DNA of 64,000 bases from an uncultured Clostridia bacterium (GCA_944385905.1 CALWZA010000008.1:1-64000), one strand, 5' to 3'; shown: positions 15,296 through 24,314, numbered from the stretch's first letter. The notes: a model not told the origin generated them from the sequence alone. A program made the numbers and translations.

Positions 15296-16676
15296 GAATA
15301 TGTCGATGACAAAAACTCCTGTCGCCGAGCAGGACCCGAAGGTAAGAGCAAGAAACTTCAAGGAAGTTACTCTCGGATATACCCTTGAGGAGGCTATGCT
15401 TGAAGCGGGAAGATGTCTAAACTGCAAGAACAAGCCTTGCGTAAGCGGATGCCCTGTCGGAGTAAGAATACCTGAGTTTATTGAAAAGCTCGCGGCGGGC
15501 GACGTCGAGGGCGCGTATGAGATTATCAAGTCTACAAACGGACTTCCGGCAGTTTGCGGAAGAGTTTGTCCTCAGGAAAACCAGTGCGAGGGCAAGTGCG
15601 TAAGAGGAATCAAGGGCGAGCCTGTCGCTATCGGACGCCTTGAGAGATTCTGCGCTGATTATATGAGAGAAAAGGGAACAGCCAAAGTTTCAAAGCCCGA
15701 GTCTAACGGACATAAGGTAGCGGTTGTCGGAGCGGGACCTTCAGGTCTTACCTGCGCCGGAGACCTTGCGAAGCTTGGCTATGATGTGACTGTATTTGAG
15801 GCTTTCCATACCGCCGGCGGAGTTTTGATGTATGGTATTCCCGAATTCAGACTACCTAAAGCTGTCGTTCAAAATGAGATAGACAGCCTTAAAGACCTCG
15901 GTGTAAATATCATGACAAATATGGTTATCGGAAAGGTTCTTTCTGTCGATGAGCTTTTTGATATGGGCTATGAGGCTTGCTTTATCGGTTCGGGAGCAGG
16001 TCTGCCGAGATTCATGGGAATTGAGGGCGAGAGCCTTGTAGGAGTGTATTCCGCAAACGAGTACCTTACAAGAATCAACCTTATGAAAGCGTATCTTGAC
16101 GATTATGACACCCCGATAAAGAGGTCAAAAGCAGTTGCTGTCGTCGGCGGAGGAAACGTTGCTATGGACGCCGCGAGAAGCGCGATGAGACTCGGAGCCG
16201 AGCATGTTTATATTATTTACCGCCGTTCCGAGGCGGAGATGCCTGCCCGACGTGAAGAGATTCACCACGCAAAGGAAGAGGGCATTGAGTTTATGCTTCT
16301 CAACAACCCTGTTAAAATAATCGGCGATGAAAAGGGCTATGTTAAGGGAATCGAATGTGTCAAAATGGAGCTCGGAGAACCTGACGCAAGCGGCAGACGC
16401 TCGCCTGTTGAGGTTGAAGGCTCAAACTTTGTCGTTGATGTTGATACCGTAGTTATGTCAATAGGCACATCTCCCAATCCGCTTATCAGAACAACAACTC
16501 ACGGGATAGAGGCAAATAAGAAGGGCTGTCTTGTCGTTGACGAAAACATGTGTACTACACGAGAGGGCGTTTATGCCGGAGGAGACGCTGTTACGGGAGC
16601 GGCGACGGTTATTTTGGCGATGGGTGCAGGAAAGCAGGCTGCAAAGTCGATAGATGAGTATATAAAGAATAAATAA
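15288..16676 (+). CDS. nfnB: NfnB / NADPH-dependent glutamate synthase small-chain-like flavoprotein
   Basis: This 462-residue protein has two N-terminal 4Fe-4S clusters (CLNCKNKPCVSGCPVG near residue 45, then CGRVCPQENQCEGKC near residue 90). An FAD-binding Rossmann motif (VAVVGAGPSGLTCAGDLAKLG), an NADP-binding motif (VAVVGGGNVAMDAARSAMRLG) and a C-terminal GGDAVTGAATVILAMGAGKQAA follow. It is homologous to the glutamate synthase beta chain. Without a large subunit nearby, and directly overlapping the nfnA-like gene, the Nfn transhydrogenase assignment is preferred. It would be cytoplasmic. A GGAGGAAAG ribosome binding site lies inside the end of the upstream gene. Confidence 0.88.
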   Translation: MAKNMSMTKTPVAEQDPKVRARNFKEVTLGYTLEEAMLEAGRCLNCKNKPCVSGCPVGVRIPEFIEKLAAGDVEGAYEIIKSTNGLPAVCGRVCPQENQCEGKCVRGIKGEPVAIGRLERFCADYMREKGTAKVSKPESNGHKVAVVGAGPSGLTCAGDLAKLGYDVTVFEAFHTAGGVLMYGIPEFRLPKAVVQNEIDSLKDLGVNIMTNMVIGKVLSVDELFDMGYEACFIGSGAGLPRFMGIEGESLVGVYSANEYLTRINLMKAYLDDYDTPIKRSKAVAVVGGGNVAMDAARSAMRLGAEHVYIIYRRSEAEMPARREEIHHAKEEGIEFMLLNNPVKIIGDEKGYVKGIECVKMELGEPDASGRRSPVEVEGSNFVVDVDTVVMSIGTSPNPLIRTTTHGIEANKKGCLVVDENMCTTREGVYAGGDAVTGAATVILAMGAGKQAAKSIDEYIKNK

Positions 16677-16845
16677 GAGCTTGATTTTTTTAGAAAAACA
16701 TGGTACATTATACGTATAAATTTTAAAAGTCAGTGTGAAAATTTTTTCGCTCGTGCTGTTTGAGCCTATTGCGGCCGTGGACGGTGGCAGCAATTTCGGC
16801 TTCGTAAAAGCCGTCTAAAACAGAATAACAGAATGGAGACTAAAT

Positions 16846-17166
16846 ATGCTTAATTTATTTACAGCTCTGGCAGAGAATTCTGCTTCCGCGTCGACTGCGT
16901 CAGCCTTCAGCATGCTTATTCCAATGATATTGGTTCTTGTGGTATGCTATTTTCTGATTTTTCGTCCTCAGCGTAAAAAGGATAAGAAAGATGCCGAAAT
17001 GAGAAAGAATCTTCAGATAGGCGACGAGGTAGTAACAGCCGGAGGGATTGTCGGAATAGTTACTCAAATTAAGGACGATACCGTTGTTGTTGAAACAGGC
17101 GGCGACAGAAGCAAAATAAGAGTTCAGAAATGGGCAATTGCGCAGGTCAATACACAGCATAGCTGA
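16846..17166 (+). CDS. yajC: Preprotein translocase accessory subunit YajC
   Basis: This 106-residue protein has one transmembrane segment (about residues 21-40, ending FLIFRPQRKKDKK) followed by the typical YajC core LQIGDEVVTAGGIVGIVTQIKDDTVVVE. YajC associates with SecDF at the membrane during protein export. It is preceded by about 170 nt of non-coding sequence after nfnB with a possible -10 (TATACG near 16711) and an ATGGAGA-type ribosome binding site, and followed by its own terminator. No secDF is adjacent in this window. Confidence 0.93.
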   Translation: MLNLFTALAENSASASTASAFSMLIPMILVLVVCYFLIFRPQRKKDKKDAEMRKNLQIGDEVVTAGGIVGIVTQIKDDTVVVETGGDRSKIRVQKWAIAQVNTQHS

Positions 17167-17198
17167 TAAAAATTCAAGGCGCAAAAAAGTCAATGTAT

Positions 17199-17246
17199 TT
17201 CTCCGGGCAATTGTGCTTGTCATAATTGTCCGGAGAATTTTTTGTA
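17199..17246 (+). terminator. Intrinsic terminator of yajC
   Basis: Stem TTCTCCGGGCAATT with AATTGTCCGGAGAA and a TTTTTTG tail. Confidence 0.88.
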
Positions 17247-17252
17247 TAAATA

Positions 17253-17296
17253 AAGCCTGCGGATTTTGAAGTCCAAAGTTCGCAGGCTGTTTTTAT
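17253..17296. terminator. Bidirectional terminator, end of polyamine operon
   Basis: Stem AGCCTGCGGA with TTCGCAGGCT. On the minus strand the hairpin is followed by TTTATTTAT after nspC, and on the plus strand by GTTTTTAT. Confidence 0.75.
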
Positions 17297-17313
17297 AGTT
17301 TTAAAAAGTTTAC

Positions 17314-18444
17314 TTATGAAAGCCTATATTTAAAATCCTCGTATCCGAAAGATTTTACTGTTTCAATTGTTCCGTCTTTTCTTAAAACGGCGATTGACGG
17401 AAGAGGCATACCGTTAAAGGTGTTGTTTTTAACCATTGAGTAAATAGCCATGTCTTCAAAAATAAGCTTATCGCCGACGTTCAGCGGATTGTCAAACGAA
17501 TAGTCGCCGATTACGTCTCCGGCAAGACAGGTTGCCCCAGCCAGACGGTAGGTGTACTTTTTTTCGCTGTCTTTTCCGCTGTTATAAAGCGGAGGACGGT
17601 AAGGCATTTCTATAACGTCGGGCATATGGCACGCAGCCGATGCGTCCAGAATTGCGATGTCGATTCCGTTTTTTACTGTATCGAGAACCTCAGTTACCAG
17701 ATAACCTGCGTTTAACGCAACCGCTTCGCCCGGCTCAAGATATACCTCAACACCGTACTTTTTCTTAAAGCTGACTATACAGTTTATAAGAGCCTCAATA
17801 TCGTAATCCTCACGTGTTATGTGGTGCCCTCCGCCGAAATTTACCCACTTCATTTTTGGGATAATATCTCCGAACTTTTCCTCAACAGCTGCAACCGTTT
17901 CAATGAGTGCGTCGCTGTTTTGTTCGCAGAGAGTGTGAAAATGAAGCCCTTCCAAGCCGTTTAAGCTTTCAAGCTTAAAGTTTTCCCTTGTAACTCCGAG
18001 ACGTGAGCCGAACGAACAAGGGTCGTATATTCCGTGCTCCTGAGTTGAGTGTTCGGGATTTATTCTTATTCCGCAGCTTTTTTTTCTTGCGATTGCTTTG
18101 TCTCTGAATTTTTCCCACTGGTTAAACGAGTTGAAAACAATATGGTCGCAGATTTCAAATATTTCGTCTATTTCATCGTCCTTATAAGCTCCGCAGAACA
18201 CATGGTTTTCCTTGCCCATTTCCTCTTTTCCGAGCCTTGCTTCATAAAGTCCGCTTGCAGTTGTTCCAGACAGGTATTCTCCGATAAGAGGGTAAAGGCA
18301 AAACGCCGAAAAAGCTTTTTGAGCAAGTAGAATTTTACAGCCTGCCCTTTCCGAAACATCCTTGAGTATTTTAAGATTGCTTTCGATTTTAGCTTCGTCT
18401 ATCACATAGCAGGGAGTTTTTAGAGAATATAAAGCGCCGTTCAT
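17314..18444 (-). CDS. nspC: Carboxynorspermidine decarboxylase
   Basis: This 376-residue protein is a fold-III PLP decarboxylase of the NspC family. It decarboxylates carboxyspermidine or carboxynorspermidine to spermidine or norspermidine. The PLP lysine lies in the early ILLAQKAFS motif. Other hallmarks are the SRLGVT, GLHFHTLCEQ, NFGGGHH, EPGEAV and DASAACHMPDV segments (the last with the active-site Cys) and AGATCLAGDVIGDY. It overlaps the upstream carboxynorspermidine synthase gene by one base. It is the last gene of a six-gene polyamine operon and is followed by a terminator. Confidence 0.93.
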   Translation of the reverse strand: MNGALYSLKTPCYVIDEAKIESNLKILKDVSERAGCKILLAQKAFSAFCLYPLIGEYLSGTTASGLYEARLGKEEMGKENHVFCGAYKDDEIDEIFEICDHIVFNSFNQWEKFRDKAIARKKSCGIRINPEHSTQEHGIYDPCSFGSRLGVTRENFKLESLNGLEGLHFHTLCEQNSDALIETVAAVEEKFGDIIPKMKWVNFGGGHHITREDYDIEALINCIVSFKKKYGVEVYLEPGEAVALNAGYLVTEVLDTVKNGIDIAILDASAACHMPDVIEMPYRPPLYNSGKDSEKKYTYRLAGATCLAGDVIGDYSFDNPLNVGDKLIFEDMAIYSMVKNNTFNGMPLPSIAVLRKDGTIETVKSFGYEDFKYRLS

Positions 18445-19652
18445 CAGTCCACCAATGTCGGGTTAAAGTCTTCCTCCCAGGGAAGTCCCCATTTGTTAAG
18501 CTCGTCCATAAACGGATCGGGATCAAACTCCTCAATGTTGTAAACTCCGGGCTTGTTCCATGTTCCGTTCATAACAAGCATTGCGCCTATCATAGCAGGA
18601 ACTCCGGTAGTATATGAAATTGCCTGCGAGCCTACTTCCTTATAGCATTCCTGATGGTCGCAGATGTTATAAAGATAATAGGTCTTTTCCTTGCCGTCCT
18701 TGACACCCTGGAAAATACAGCCGATATTTGTTTTTCCGACAGTGCGGGGACCGAGACTTGCGGGGTCGGGGAGAACAGCCTTTAAAAACTGAAGCGGAAC
18801 GATTTGCTTTCCTTCAAATTCAATAGGCTCGATAGAGGTCATTCCGACATCTTCAAGGCACTTGAGGTGAGTAAGGTAGCTTTGACCGAAGGTCATGAAA
18901 AAGCGTATTCTTTTGATTCCCTTGAGGTTAAGTCCGAGACTTTCAAGCTCCTCATGGTGTAAAAGATACATATCCTTTTCGCCGACGCCCTTGAAGTTAT
19001 AAACTCTTTTTATTTCCATCGGTTCGGTTTCAACCCATTTTCCATTTTCCCAGTAGCTTCCCTTTGCCGAAACCTCACGGATGTTTATTTCGGGGTTAAA
19101 GTTTGTCGCGAACGGGTATCCGTGGTCGCCTCCGTTGCAGTCGAGAATGTCAAGATAGTGGATTTCATCGAAATGGTGCTTTTGAGCGTATGCGGAAAAA
19201 ACGCCGGTAACGCCGGGGTCGAAGCCGCTTCCCAAAAGCGCGCAGATGCCCGCTTCCTTAAACTTATCTTTGTATGCCCACTGCCATTTGTATTCAAATT
19301 TAGCCGTATCAAGAGGCTCGTAGTTTGCGGTGTCAACGTAATGAGTCTTAGTTGCAAGGCAAGCGTCCATAATGGTCAGATCCTGATAGGGAAGAGCGAG
19401 ATTAAGAACAACGTCAGGCTTAAACTTGTTTATAAGCTCTATAAGCTCGTTTACGTTGTCGGCGTCAACCTTTGCGGTGTGGATTTTTGTCGTAGTTGTG
19501 TTCTGAAGCTTTTCCTTAAGGGCGTCGCACTTTGACTTTGTGCGGCTTGCAATCATGATTTCCTTAAAAACCTCACTGTTTTGGCAGCACTTGTGTATAG
19601 CAACGCTTGCTACTCCGCCGCAGCCGATTATGAGACATTTTCCTGTGTTCAT
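18444..19652 (-). CDS. Carboxynorspermidine/carboxyspermidine synthase (saccharopine dehydrogenase family)
   Basis: About 402 residues. The Rossmann start CLIIGCGGVASVAIHKCC binds NAD(P). The rest matches the CANSDH branch of the saccharopine dehydrogenase family (GSGFDPGVTGVFSAYAQKHHFDEI, DCNGGDHGYPFATNFNPEIN). It condenses putrescine or diaminopropane with aspartate semialdehyde. Three in-frame ATGs (19670, 19658, 19652) are present. The last is chosen because the AAAGGA site is 9 nt from it and the protein then begins like its relatives, although the ATG at 19670 overlaps the speB stop (TAATG). It lies between speB and nspC. Confidence 0.9.
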   Translation of the reverse strand: MNTGKCLIIGCGGVASVAIHKCCQNSEVFKEIMIASRTKSKCDALKEKLQNTTTTKIHTAKVDADNVNELIELINKFKPDVVLNLALPYQDLTIMDACLATKTHYVDTANYEPLDTAKFEYKWQWAYKDKFKEAGICALLGSGFDPGVTGVFSAYAQKHHFDEIHYLDILDCNGGDHGYPFATNFNPEINIREVSAKGSYWENGKWVETEPMEIKRVYNFKGVGEKDMYLLHHEELESLGLNLKGIKRIRFFMTFGQSYLTHLKCLEDVGMTSIEPIEFEGKQIVPLQFLKAVLPDPASLGPRTVGKTNIGCIFQGVKDGKEKTYYLYNICDHQECYKEVGSQAISYTTGVPAMIGAMLVMNGTWNKPGVYNIEEFDPDPFMDELNKWGLPWEEDFNPTLVD

Positions 19653-19669
19653 CTTCATCTTTCCTTTCA

Positions 19670-20524
19670 TTATCTGTTAGCTTTTAACTGCAAAAGGACT
19701 TCTCTTACCGTTTTGCACGCAACCGCTGTTGACGCTCCGCTCTGGTCATAGTGCGGAGAAAGCTCGTTTATGTCAGCGCCGACTATATTAAGTCTGTCAA
19801 GCTGAAGTATCGCGGATACAAGCTCCTTGTATGTTATTCCGCCTGCCTCGGTAGTTCCCGTTCCGCAGAAAACCGAAGGGTCCAAAACGTCAAGGTCCAG
19901 AGTAAAGTAAACGGGCTTTCCCCTGAGCGACTCAACTGCTTTTTCAAAACCGCTGAGGTCAAATTTTGTGAGATAAGTGTGGCTTTTTGCAAACTCAAAC
20001 TCTTGTCTTTCGCCGCTTCTTATTCCAAACTGATATATCTTTCCGTCGCCGACAAGATTCCATATCTGCTTTATAACGCCTGCGTGAGTGAGTTCTTCTC
20101 CGAGATACTCGTCTCGAAGGTCGGTGTGAGCGTCAAAGTGTATGATGTGAAGGTCGGGATACTTTTTCAAGACCGCTTTAACAGCTCCGAGGGTTATCAA
20201 ATGCTCGCCGCCTATCATAAGCGGGATTTTACCGTCGCAAAGCAGACCGTCGGTGTATTCCTCAATAATATCCAGAACTTTTTTCGGGTTCCCGAACGGT
20301 ATATCAAGGTCTCCTCCGTCAAAAACCTTAATGTCGGTAAGGTCCCTGTCGCTGTAAGGGGAGTAGGTTTCAATGCCAAAGCTTTCGTTTCTTATAGCCG
20401 ACGGACCGAACCGGGTGCCCGGGCGAAATGAAGCCGTGCCGTCAAACGGAACGCCGAACAGGACAATATCCGACTGCTCATATTCGCTTTCGCAGGCGAT
20501 AAATGTGCTAATATTTCTATTCAT
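19670..20524 (-). CDS. speB: Agmatinase
   Basis: This 284-residue ureohydrolase converts agmatine to putrescine and urea with two manganese ions. Metal-binding motifs are all present: GGEHLI, HFDAHTDLRDE and TLDLDVLDPS, followed by GTGTTEAGGIT. Length is normal for the family. It overlaps speE by 8 bases upstream and touches the next gene downstream, so translation of the whole cluster is coupled. Confidence 0.94.
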   Translation of the reverse strand: MNRNISTFIACESEYEQSDIVLFGVPFDGTASFRPGTRFGPSAIRNESFGIETYSPYSDRDLTDIKVFDGGDLDIPFGNPKKVLDIIEEYTDGLLCDGKIPLMIGGEHLITLGAVKAVLKKYPDLHIIHFDAHTDLRDEYLGEELTHAGVIKQIWNLVGDGKIYQFGIRSGERQEFEFAKSHTYLTKFDLSGFEKAVESLRGKPVYFTLDLDVLDPSVFCGTGTTEAGGITYKELVSAILQLDRLNIVGADINELSPHYDQSGASTAVACKTVREVLLQLKANR

Positions 20525-21371
20525 CTTCTTTCAGCATCTCCTCAACGTATCTCGGAATATAAAACGCGCCCTTGTGAAGGTTAGGGGTATAGTATTTTGT
20601 TTCAATACCGAGTGATTTCCAAGCTTCAAAGTCAATTTTTTCAACCGAATAGTGCTTTTTTGAAGCAAATCCGAAAAGCCAGTGTCCTGACGGATAAGTC
20701 GGGATATGCGCCTGATAAACCCTTGCGTACGGGAATGACTGAACAATGCACCTGTGCGCTCTTTTCATTGCCATGGCGTCGTCATTATAAAACGGGCTTT
20801 CATGCTGGTTTACCATTATTCCGTTATCGGTCAGCGCCTTAAAGCAGTTGCCGTAAAACTCTTTTGTAAACAAAACCTCGCCCGGCCCCGAAGGGTCTGT
20901 CGAATCGACTATTATAAGGTCGTATTTGTTTTCAATGTGCCTTATAAACTTCAGCCCGTCGGCGATATGAACGGCCGCTTTTTCGTTGTCAAAGCCGCAC
21001 GCTGTTTTAGGGAGAAACTCCTTGCACACCTCAATAACTCTCTCGTCGATTTCAACGAGGTCGATATGCTCTATTGATTTATACTTTGAAAGCTCACGAA
21101 GCACTCCGCCGTCTCCCGCGCCGATGATGAGAATATTTTTAATATTCGGATTTGCCGCCATAGGAACATGGGTTATCATTTCGTGATAAATAAACTCGTC
21201 TTTTTCGGTAAGCATCATAATTCCGTCAAGAGCAAGAAACCTTCCGAACTCGGGAGAATCATACACAGAAATGCTCTGATAGTCGCTTTCCTCGTGGTGA
21301 AGCTGACTTGAAACCCTGATAGAAAGCTTGACGTTTTTTGTGTGATATTCGCTGAACCACAAGTCCTCCAT
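20517..21371 (-). CDS. speE: Spermidine synthase (polyamine aminopropyltransferase)
   Basis: This 284-residue protein has the SpeE signature: an N-terminal beta domain (QSISVYDSPEFGRFLALDG), the methyltransferase-like nucleotide site LIIGAGDGGVLRE, and the aminopropyl-transfer segment IVDSTDPSGPGEVLFTKEFY. It transfers the aminopropyl group of decarboxylated SAM to putrescine. It starts one base after the speA stop and overlaps speB by 8 bases. Confidence 0.94.
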   Translation of the reverse strand: MEDLWFSEYHTKNVKLSIRVSSQLHHEESDYQSISVYDSPEFGRFLALDGIMMLTEKDEFIYHEMITHVPMAANPNIKNILIIGAGDGGVLRELSKYKSIEHIDLVEIDERVIEVCKEFLPKTACGFDNEKAAVHIADGLKFIRHIENKYDLIIVDSTDPSGPGEVLFTKEFYGNCFKALTDNGIMVNQHESPFYNDDAMAMKRAHRCIVQSFPYARVYQAHIPTYPSGHWLFGFASKKHYSVEKIDFEAWKSLGIETKYYTPNLHKGAFYIPRYVEEMLKEDE

Positions 21372-22823
21372 TTACTTTCCTCCTTTATATACGTTGAGCC
21401 TGCTTACATCCATGCTCTGAGGTCCTGTCAGAAGACAGCCCTTCTCCTTAGCATAGGTGATATGGTCTATTATTGATTTTGTTATTCTCTCTCCCGGAGC
21501 CAAAATGGGTATTCCCGGAGGATAGCACATTACAAACTCACAGCAGATTTCATTTTCACACTGCGAAAGCTCTTTGCTCTCTTTTTCAGCGTAAAAAGCC
21601 GTTTGCGGCGACATTTCAACGCACGGCGTGAGGTATTCGCTTGAAAGGGGAGGCTGTTTTTCACGGCCGTATTTTCGTTTGATTTCCGCAAGCGAGCTGA
21701 TAAGTCTCTCGACATTTTTGGTTTTGTCTCCGACAGAAATATAAGCCAAAATGTTTCCGATATCTCCGAACTCTATCTGAATGTCGTATTCGTCCCTGAG
21801 TAAATCGTAAACCTCGATGCCTGCCAGACCTATACCGAGAGTGTTGACAGAAAGCTTTGTCATGTCAAAGTCAAATATGCTGTCGTGATTTACAAGCTCT
21901 CTTGAATAGGCGTAATATCCGCCGATTTCACGTATTTCCGAGCGGGCGTATTCGGCGAAGCGCTTTACTTTTTCAAAGGTCTGTTTTCCGTTAAGAGCAA
22001 GGTTTCTGCGTGAAATATCAAGGCTTGAGAGCAGAAGATAAGAGCCGCTTGTGGTCTGAGTCAGGTTGATTATCTGACGGACATAGTCGGCGTTTGTGTT
22101 TTTACCGCATAAAAGAATAGAGCTTTGAGTGAGCGATCCGCCTGATTTGTGCATGCTGACCGCCGCCATATCCGCTCCTGCCGCCATCGCCGAAACGGGC
22201 ATGTCTTCACCAAAGTAAAAATGTGTTCCGTGAGCCTCGTCGACAAGCATTTTCATGCCGTTTTCATGAGCGAGCTTTGTGATGTTTACCAAATCCGAGC
22301 ATATTCCATAGTAGGTGGGATTGTTTACAAAAACCGCTTTCGCGTCGGGATTTTCGTTTATTGTGCGCCTGACATCAGAAACAGACATTCCGAGCGCAAT
22401 CCCAAGCCTCGGGTCTGCCTGAGGGTTTATATAAACAGGAACCGCCCCGCATAAAACAAGAGCGTTTATAACGCTCTGATGCACATTTCGGGGCAATATT
22501 ATTTTATCTCCTTTTTTTACGGTTGAAAGAACCATAGTCTGAACCGCAGAGGTTGTCCCTCCGACCATAAAAAACGAGTGAGCCGCGCCGAAAGCCTCCG
22601 CCGCAAGCTCTTCAGCATATTTAATAACGCTTGTCGGGTGACAAAGGTTGTCGAGCGGCTTCATTGAGTTTACATCAACGCTCAGACACTTTTCTCCAAG
22701 AAATTCGGTAAGCTCCGGGTTGCCTCTTCCGCGCTTGTGTCCGGGAACGTCGAAAGGCACGACTTTGTTTATTTTAAGCGCCTGCAAAGCTTCATAGATA
22801 GGCGCATCATTTTGATTTCCCAA
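21372..22823 (-). CDS. speA: Arginine decarboxylase, Orn/Lys/Arg decarboxylase fold-I family
   Basis: This 483-residue PLP enzyme belongs to the aspartate-aminotransferase-fold decarboxylases. The PLP lysine lies in AAVSMHKSGGSLTQSS. Other hallmarks are PGHKRGRG near the start, FFMVGGTTSAVQTM, DEAHGTHFYF and the C-terminal YPPGIPILAPGE motif. Arginine is preferred as substrate over lysine or ornithine because agmatinase is encoded two genes downstream. It lies 13 nt downstream of speD. Confidence 0.92.
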   Translation of the reverse strand: MGNQNDAPIYEALQALKINKVVPFDVPGHKRGRGNPELTEFLGEKCLSVDVNSMKPLDNLCHPTSVIKYAEELAAEAFGAAHSFFMVGGTTSAVQTMVLSTVKKGDKIILPRNVHQSVINALVLCGAVPVYINPQADPRLGIALGMSVSDVRRTINENPDAKAVFVNNPTYYGICSDLVNITKLAHENGMKMLVDEAHGTHFYFGEDMPVSAMAAGADMAAVSMHKSGGSLTQSSILLCGKNTNADYVRQIINLTQTTSGSYLLLSSLDISRRNLALNGKQTFEKVKRFAEYARSEIREIGGYYAYSRELVNHDSIFDFDMTKLSVNTLGIGLAGIEVYDLLRDEYDIQIEFGDIGNILAYISVGDKTKNVERLISSLAEIKRKYGREKQPPLSSEYLTPCVEMSPQTAFYAEKESKELSQCENEICCEFVMCYPPGIPILAPGERITKSIIDHITYAKEKGCLLTGPQSMDVSRLNVYKGGK

Positions 22824-22836
22824 GGTATCTGCCTCC

Positions 22837-23601
22837 TCAATATATGTTCATGCCGCTGAAAATTTCCAGCATTTCCTTACGAAGCGACGTTGTTATTTCA
22901 AATTTGGTTTTTGCGGGGATTTCATGAACGTCGGTGTTGAAAAGATAGTTTTGAAGCTGAATGTCTCGTATCAGCATTTTTGTGTGAAAAATGTTCGACT
23001 GATATACGTTTACATCGACAGCGTCGTATTTTTCAAGAATTTTTTCGTCGATATAGTCCTGAATCGAAGCGATTTTGTGATCTATAAAAAGCTTTTGACC
23101 GCTCAGATCTCTTGTAAAGCCCCTGACTCTGTAATCAAGAGTGATAATGTCCGAGTCAAAGCTGCCCAAAAGAAAATCAAGGGTAGACAGAGGGGTTATC
23201 TCACCGCAGGTCGAAACGTCGATATCAACCCTGAAAGTAGCGATTGACGTTTCGGGGTGATATTCCGGATAAGTGTGAACCGTAACGTGGCTTTTGTCAA
23301 GATGAGCGACAACGGTTTCACCGCTTCTGTTTTTCAGCATGCTCTCCTCGGCAATCAGGAAAGTAACGCTTGCGCCCTGAGGCTCATAATCCTGCTTTGA
23401 TATGTTAAGCACGGTTGCGCCTATCATTTCCGTAAGCTTTTGAAGTATCGCGGTAAGTCTTTCGGAGTTATACTGACCGTCGATGTACTTGATATAGTCG
23501 TGCTGTTCTCTCGGCGTTTTTGTATAGCAGATGTCATAGATATTAAAGCTTAAGGACTTTGTGAGGTTGTTAAAACCATAGAGCTTCAGTTTGTCGTTCA
23601 T
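22837..23601 (-). CDS. speD: S-adenosylmethionine decarboxylase proenzyme, long bacterial type
   Basis: This 254-residue proenzyme resembles the E. coli type rather than the short Bacillus type. The self-cleavage site lies at [13 protein letters not shown], with Ser104 expected to become the pyruvoyl group and His and Tyr/Glu following. The [32 protein letters not shown] region (two motifs) completes the signature. It makes decarboxylated SAM for SpeE. It is the first gene of the operon. Its GAAAGGAAAG ribosome binding site starts just beyond a strong terminator hairpin (23625-23656), so expression depends on read-through. Confidence 0.92.
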   Translation of the reverse strand: MNDKLKLYGFNNLTKSLSFNIYDICYTKTPREQHDYIKYIDGQYNSERLTAILQKLTEMIGATVLNISKQDYEPQGASVTFLIAEESMLKNRSGETVVAHLDKSHVTVHTYPEYHPETSIATFRVDIDVSTCGEITPLSTLDFLLGSFDSDIITLDYRVRGFTRDLSGQKLFIDHKIASIQDYIDEKILEKYDAVDVNVYQSNIFHTKMLIRDIQLQNYLFNTDVHEIPAKTKFEITTSLRKEMLEIFSGMNIY

Positions 23602-23624
23602 AATTACTTTCCTTTCTTTTACGC

Positions 23625-23656
23625 AAAAAGGGCGTATCGTACTTGACGATACACCC
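23625..23656 (-). terminator. Intrinsic terminator immediately upstream of speD
   Basis: On the minus strand, an 11-12 bp stem (GGGTGTATCGT with ACGATACGCCC) and a 4-nt loop, then TTTTTGCG. It ends 24 nt before the speD ATG, so it acts as an attenuator rather than an operon end. Confidence 0.85.
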
Positions 23657-23976
23657 TAAAACAGCACAAAATTCAGCCTTGTCATGTGAATACATAACCT
23701 TAACTTCTCAGAGTCTATACAGCAAGAATTACTTTTACTACTCTTATTGACCGTTTTACAAGTATGTACCATACCGTACACTTCGGGCGTATGAACCCAA
23801 CAGGCAATTCAGTTGCCAGCTTATAAAAGTTGCGCATTCGGCGCATTCAATAAAGTGATTTCTCACGAGTGCGGTCTTTCACCGCATCGGCAGTTGACCG
23901 GCTGTCCGTAGCCTTTATCCGATTAGGATGGTCAGTAATTCTCGCCTGAAAATTTAAGATACAACAGGCTCAAATT
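23625..23976 (-). ncRNA. Long structured 5' leader of the polyamine operon, candidate riboswitch or attenuator
   Basis: About 350 nt between a consensus promoter and speD. On the minus strand it folds by eye into many short helices. There is GCCTG/CAGGC near the 5' end, and a three-way junction closed by TGACC/GGTCA (about 23905-23935) holding ATCC/GGAT and GGCT/AGCC arms. Hairpins TGCGGT/ACCGCA, GTGA-GAAA-TCAC (a GNRA loop), TGCGC/GCGCA, GGCAA/TTGCC and AAGT/ACTT follow. An AGAGT/ACTCT helix and the terminator complete it. I recognise none of the SAM, lysine, M-box, cobalamin, guanidine or T-box signatures in it. No leader peptide of obvious meaning is seen. Confidence 0.7.
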
Positions 23977-23982
23977 AATTTT

Positions 23983-24011
23983 ATAATAATATATATTGTA
24001 GTGTTTGTCAA
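23983..24011 (-). promoter_or_regulatory. Sigma-A promoter of the polyamine leader and operon
   Basis: On the minus strand, TTGACA (24006-24011), a 17-nt spacer and TATTAT (23983-23988). Confidence 0.85.
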
Positions 24012-24146
24012 GAGCAAAACGCACATTTTACAATCCTTTGTCGAAAAACATACAGCTCACAAAAAGCAGCTGAAATTAATTTAGATTCATGCGCAATTTA
24101 AACGCATTTCTGCAGATTCACAGCATTTTTATAAAACACTGGAAAA

Positions 24147-24185
24147 TAAAAAACCGCAAGAGCCGTAAATACGACACCTGCGGGG
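24147..24185 (-). terminator. Terminator of tRNA-Thr
   Basis: On the minus strand, stem CCGCAGG with CTTGCGG and an inner GTCGT/ACGGC helix, followed by TTTTTTA. Confidence 0.82.
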
Positions 24186-24192
24186 ATTGTAT

Positions 24193-24268
24193 TGGAGCTG
24201 CTAACCAGATTCGAACTGGTGACCTCTTCCTTACCAAGGAAGTGCTCTGCCTACTGAGCCATAGCAGC
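24193..24268 (-). tRNA. tRNA-Thr (anticodon GGT)
   Basis: Acceptor GCTGCTA with TAGCAGC, anticodon loop TTGGTAA giving GGT, T-arm CCAGTTCGAATCTGG, encoded CCA at 24193-24195 on the minus strand. Confidence 0.95.
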
Positions 24269-24285
24269 ACCGGTAACAAGATGAT

Positions 24286-24314
24286 ATTATACACTTTAAA
24301 AATAATTTTGTCAA
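24286..24314 (-). promoter_or_regulatory. Promoter of tRNA-Thr
   Basis: Minus strand TTGACA (24309-24314), 17-nt spacer, TATAAT (24286-24291). Confidence 0.88.

Noticed and set aside
23625..23976. tmRNA, RNase P RNA, 6S RNA or SRP RNA upstream of speD
   Set aside because: None of their conserved sequences (tag peptide, GAGGAAAGTCC, SRP GGTCAGG core) is present, and the position argues for a leader.
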